DNA of 11,311 nucleotides, from positions 1-11,311 of the forward strand of contig JNEM01008795.1 of the NCBI GenBank assembly GCA_000697335.1. The letters run 5' to 3'. Source of the DNA: Conidiobolus incongruus B7586 (lineage: Eukaryota > Entomophthoromycota > Entomophthoromycetes > Entomophthorales > Conidiobolaceae). How positions within the stretch are numbered: the first letter of the stretch is position 1; each line of letters opens with the position of its first letter. Positions 7,614-11,311 of this stretch are shown piece by piece. The notes under the pieces were generated by a model that had not been told where the DNA came from, did no database searches, and worked only from the letters and a program-made list of their open reading frames with translations. The translations under genes were made by a program, and so were the position numbers.

Positions 7614-8732
7614 TAATGAAATATAGCTAATATCAATTTAAAATTCAAATTGAGCTTTTGGAAAACTTAATTCACATTATTATAAATTATGATTAATTTT
7701 CATTTTATATTAAATATTTATTATTTAATTATTTTTTTAAGAAACTTTATTATAATTATTTAACAATTAAAATCATTTGAAAAAGAAATACCATATTACA
7801 TTGACTGATTTTTCAATTTAAATTTCATCATTGTATATAATTTAGTAATTAGTAAAGTGATATGTTTTATGATAAGTTATGTAAATAAAGATCATTATTA
7901 GAAAAGTACTTGTAAGACAATTTAGTAAATTATTTATTAATCCTGATCTTTAACATATTGGGGCTATATGTCTTAAAATTTACTTACTTTTAAAACATTG
8001 TAGCAGAATATTTAAAAAAAATTGGAATCCCATTTATCCTTAGCACTTTTGGGTTTGAATAATTCATTCAGTGAGCAACATAGGATTTGGATAAATTCAA
8101 ATAAAAAGGAATTAAAGAACATCATTTGATTATGGATAAATCCACTATAATTGAGTGGTAATATGGAGTTAACTATCATATTAAAACAGACAGGTATTTT
8201 TGAAATACAACAATAGGAAAATAATTGAATAAAGAATAAAAAATTTTGACATTAATTAAATTTACTATAGTTAATATAACAATAATTATAATTAATTTAT
8301 AAGAATATATTATTTTGATAAAACCAAAACTTTAATCTAATCTACTAATATAATTAAAATAATTTTGAAAATTTTATTTGTAGATATAGTATAATTTAAT
8401 TAAAATGTTAAAATTATCACCAATTAACATAATCTTGGTATATTTATAAAGTTTAAGGTTATTGATATTGAATTCAAAAAGTTATAAAAAAAATTAAGGA
8501 AAATAGTTTTAAATATATTCATTATGAAAATAAACAAAGAAATATTAATAAATTATTAGAATTTAAAAAATCATGTTAATGTTGAGTATTATAATAAAAT
8601 AAGTGAGAAAATGATAATAAATAAATAATTTAAAAAAATGGAGGATTTTGACTAAAAATATGTTTGACATCCATTTTTCTCAAAAAATTTGAATTTCTAT
8701 ACTCAAAAAAGTTTCTTAAAAGGTGACCATAA
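7614..8732. other. AT-rich intergenic between transporter B and the tRNA
   Basis: No gene seen. A slightly less AT-rich patch at about 8030-8165 has a small hairpin (CCACT 8142-8146 with AGTGG 8154-8158) and a repeated GGATAAA. A short GGTGACC palindrome at 8722-8728 sits 4 bp before the tRNA. None of these is enough to call a feature. Confidence 0.6.
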
Positions 8733-8827
8733 GCTCCTATAGCAAAGTGGTTAATGCGTCGTGCTTATAAGTGAACAACTTATACTAGGTCACGCGAAGG
8801 TCACGGGTTCGAACCCCGTTGGGAGCG
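8733..8827 (+). tRNA. tRNA-Ile(UAU) with a 22-nt intron
   Basis: A nuclear tRNA gene that reads AUA codons. Acceptor stem GCTCCTA pairs with TGGGAGC at 8820-8826. D-arm is at 8742-8757. The anticodon stem TCGTG (8759-8763) pairs with CGCGA (8793-8797), with one G-T pair. The anticodon TAT is at 8766-8768. T-arm is ACGGG, TTCGAAC, CCCGT at 8803-8819. The intron lies at 8770-8791, directly after position 37. Intron bases ACTTATA (8778-8784) pair with TATAAGT (8766-8772), covering the anticodon. C32 can pair with G8789, the third-last intron base, as the splicing endonuclease's A-I pair requires. Mature length is 73 nt before CCA. Promoter boxes: A about 8740-8750, B GGTTCGAACCC at 8806-8816. 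Oddities are G as the discriminator base, where isoleucine tRNAs usually have A, and an AGGTCACG duplication. Confidence 0.93.
8770..8791 (+). other. tRNA intron
   Basis: Twenty-two nucleotides after position 37. The boundaries are set by restoring a 5-bp anticodon stem and a 5-nt variable loop, and by a purine at the third-last intron position opposite C32. Confidence 0.85.
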
Positions 8828-8828
8828 C

Positions 8829-8834
8829 TTTTTT
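8829..8834 (+). terminator. RNA polymerase III terminator T6
   Basis: Six T residues two bases after the discriminator base of the tRNA gene. Confidence 0.9.
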
Positions 8835-10261
8835 AAAAATATCGAAAATACTACTTTCATTATCACTTATATTATTCATTTTTTTTCTCATAATTTTTTA
8901 AATTTCCATTCGCATTAAATTAATATAAATTTCATTAATTTTTAAGTTACTCAAAATTTGTATATTAGCTAAATTTATTTTCTAATTTTTTTATCAATTT
9001 TAAGTAATTTTATATCGAAGAAACTCTTATGATTGGTAAATGATTGTCATTTAAATAATACTGAATATTCTAATTTGAGGTATTATAAGCTTATTGTTAG
9101 TTTACCAAGGTATATTCTGAATATATGATAATATAATTACCAATGTATTATTTCGTTCCTTAATTTTATATATTTAGAGTGCCAACATATGAAATCAAAA
9201 AATACTAGTTTTATAATTTCAATATTTTCAATCAAGTCTAATCAGTTTCTTATTATAAGGTGTTATAATATGAATTATATATAAAAGTGGTATGAAGTAA
9301 GTTTTATATATATTTCGCAATAATCGTGTTAGATTGCTGATATTATATATAGTGATTTATCAATATCATGCACCATTCAACAATGATAACTTCATATTCA
9401 ATATTATTTCTACTAACTTATATACAATTCAAATTGATAAATTTTGGAATAATTATTGTTAATATATTCAATATTAATAAATTTATACATAACTTGGTCT
9501 ATAAAAATTATTAATTGAATAAAACAATATAGTTAATTATGTAGTTAAGAAGTTTTGTCAATAGTTAAATCTGACTTGATTAATGTAAGAGTTATTTTGA
9601 TCTGAGTTAATAGAAAATTATATGTAAAGCCTGAATTTTTTATAATTTAAATCAAATCAAATATAATCTATTAATATTACAATGTTGAAATTTGATATGA
9701 AGATGGTATTTAATAATTAGAGAATTTGAAAAATGTGACTGGTTTTCTAACAAATTAACCATATTCATCACAAAGTTTGAAAAATTCACATTATTTATAT
9801 TTTAACATAAAGAATAAAAATTAAATACCCTTATATTTAATAAATATTTAATCAATATGAGTTTAAATATATTCAATAGTGCATATGACATTATATAAAT
9901 ATTATATATAGTGGTGTATATAAAATTCACTAAACTTAAATATTGAATAAATTTGGTATTTAATCTTTATTTAAGTTATATAGGATTTTTGCAATTTTCA
10001 AAATAGATTAGTTCATAAAGGAGATTATATTAAATGAAATTTGTTTCCTTATTCCTTGTATTCATTACTAAATATAATATTTAGTACTCAAATATCCAAT
10101 CAAGAAACTTACATTATTTATTCTTTTTCTAAGTTTTTTGTTAAAAAAAATCAACTTATTTAATGAAAAATTTTTTTTGAAAATTAAGTTCAAAGTTACA
10201 ATATTAAAAAGGCTATATATTATATTATATATCAAAAATGGAAATCAATTCAACAAACTAG
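8835..10261. other. AT-rich intergenic desert
   Basis: Around 20% GC throughout. I see no gene, no RNA fold with GC support and no repeat longer than simple AT runs. A 16-codon frame at 10034-10084 beginning MKFVSLFLVFIT looks signal-like but is too short to call. Confidence 0.6.
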
Positions 10262-10641
10262 TTTGCTATTCGTCCTATTATTGCATCATCAGTAACACGA
10301 GCTATAATAACCGTGGTCGGATTAATTTAAATACAAGAGAGAGATCTGTGGAATTCCAGGTAACTGTTAGGGAGAGAAGGAGTTTATTGGTTTAATGCAG
10401 ATAGCTGGGAAGACCTAGACCAAGCTCGTCTCCTTGAGGATAGCTCTAATTCTGGGCTTTATGTAGAGTGAATAGGGTAAGGAGATTTATGAAGTTTTCC
10501 GGGGGCTTGTAAGGTCAGCCAATTAAAAAATAGAGCGGGAGCAGGTGGTATGCGAGGAGAAATGACTTTAACATTAGGCTGATGTAAAAATACTTGGGTA
10601 GAAGGGAGTCACCTTGCTCGTGGCATTGTCAATTTTGCTAA
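10262..10641 (+). ncRNA. Candidate structured non-coding RNA (GC island), family unknown
   Basis: GC content rises to about 43% over 10381-10620, double the surroundings. No frame on either strand stays open across it, so it is not a normal protein gene. On the plus strand I find these possible helices: 10429-10435 with 10479-10485; 10443-10448 with 10464-10469 nested inside it; 10504-10507 with 10517-10520; 10539-10547 with 10610-10619 (nine pairs, one bulge); and 10415-10424 with 10593-10601 (eight pairs, internal loop). The last two cross, so they are alternatives or a pseudoknot. Strand and ends are uncertain. Size fits RNase P, MRP or a large snoRNA. GGGAAGACC at 10407-10415 loosely recalls the RNase P CR-I motif, but no CR-V is seen. 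I do not see U1-U6, U3, SRP or 5S signatures. Confidence 0.4.
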
Positions 10642-11311
10642 ATAAATAAAAAAATTTAAATTGATAAATTCAAGAAATGTGTTTTGTTTCATGAATCAAT
10701 TAGTTATCAAAATGTTAACTGAAAACTAATTCCTAGAAATTAAATGTTTAAAGCTAATAAATTGAATATTATGAAGAACTTAATAAATGGTAGTTATGTT
10801 AATAGATCAGTATTTACCCAAATATCATTTGAAATACCTCAAACCCAATATTAATCAATTCCATTTTAGAAATTTAGAAAGTATATTATTTTGTATATAA
10901 TAATATTAAATAATTGAGGAATATAATTATTATCTATTAGTTCTGAAATATAAACAAAGGATAAAAAATATTTTTCAATGGATATATATATCTATTGAAA
11001 TTTGATTTTTAAATCAATTTTTATTTCATATTTTTAAAATTCTCTTTATAAAATAGGATTATTAATGGGATTTGAAATTGGCTATTTATGGAAAAATTAT
11101 TTAATTAAAAAATATTAAAATAATTTGATAACTTTTAAAGTTAACTCTAATAATACAAAAACTAAAAAATCAAATTACATATAATTAATTAATATTTTAA
11201 TTGATAATAAAAATTAAAATTTAAAATTTATAAATTAATTATATTTATTTTTAGAGATTTTGAAATATAAGTTATTTTTTTGATTATTTAAGATAATTAT
11301 AATCTAATATA
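10642..11311. other. AT-rich intergenic, right edge
   Basis: Return to AT-rich background after the GC island. No gene seen. Two adjacent palindromes at 10973-11017 are listed separately. An AGATAA core near 11291 is isolated. Confidence 0.6.
10973..11000. repeat. 28-bp near-perfect palindrome
   Basis: The left half, TTTCAATGGATATA, matches the reverse complement of the right half at 13 of 14 positions. The one mismatch would be a G-U pair in RNA on one strand. It could extrude as a hairpin or cruciform. A 16-bp palindrome with only a central mismatch follows 1 bp later at 11002-11017. Confidence 0.7.

Noticed and set aside
10138-10395. 85-codon plus-strand frame running into the GC island
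   Set aside because: The first half is AT-background translation and the frame closes inside the island; no recognisable protein.
10406-10641. Protein-like short stretches in one plus frame and in one minus frame of the GC island
   Set aside because: Stops occur at about the rate expected for random sequence of this composition, and no known family is recognisable.
1-11311. Mitochondrial DNA, given the extreme AT content
   Set aside because: The transporters are nuclear families with normal codon use, and the tRNA has a nuclear-type intron and a polymerase III terminator.

Overview
The window looks like nuclear DNA of an ascomycete yeast with a very AT-rich genome. Two long intronless genes for 14-helix membrane transporters (the only convincing protein genes) have moderate GC, and between them lie AT deserts of roughly 20% GC. 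A nuclear-type tRNA gene with a short intron after position 37, internal A and B boxes and a T6 stop also points to a fungus. CTG codons in one transporter line up with TTG, TTA or CTT in the other, so CTG is read as leucine here and the CUG-reassigned yeast clades are unlikely. I cannot name the species.

Layout: 1-412 AT desert; 413-2110 (-) transporter A; 2111-5936 a 3.8-kb head-to-head intergenic region with no credible protein gene; 5937-7613 (+) transporter B; 7614-8732 AT desert; 8733-8827 (+) tRNA-Ile(UAU) with a 22-nt intron; 8828-10261 AT desert; about 10262-10641 a GC-richer, structure-forming island that may be an unidentified non-coding RNA gene; 10642-11311 AT desert with two adjacent palindromes.

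The transporters are paralogues of the ARN/SIT siderophore-iron transporter family (major facilitator superfamily), aligned without gaps over about 515 residues. Their promoters carry matches to ATCWGATAA, the site of fungal iron-responsive GATA repressors (Fep1/SreA/Sfu1/Urbs1). Three exact sites and one near match lie within 260 bp of gene B, and one exact site plus a half site lie about 180 bp upstream of gene A. The simplest reading is an iron-starvation locus derepressed by loss of a GATA repressor.

The most notable observations are a 176-bp tract that is 172/176 identical between the paralogues while the DNA around it is strongly diverged at synonymous sites (recent gene conversion), the GATA-site cluster, and two GC islands (3840-3928 and about 10262-10641) that may encode unrecognised RNAs. 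I found no convincing evidence of a wholly new multi-gene system.
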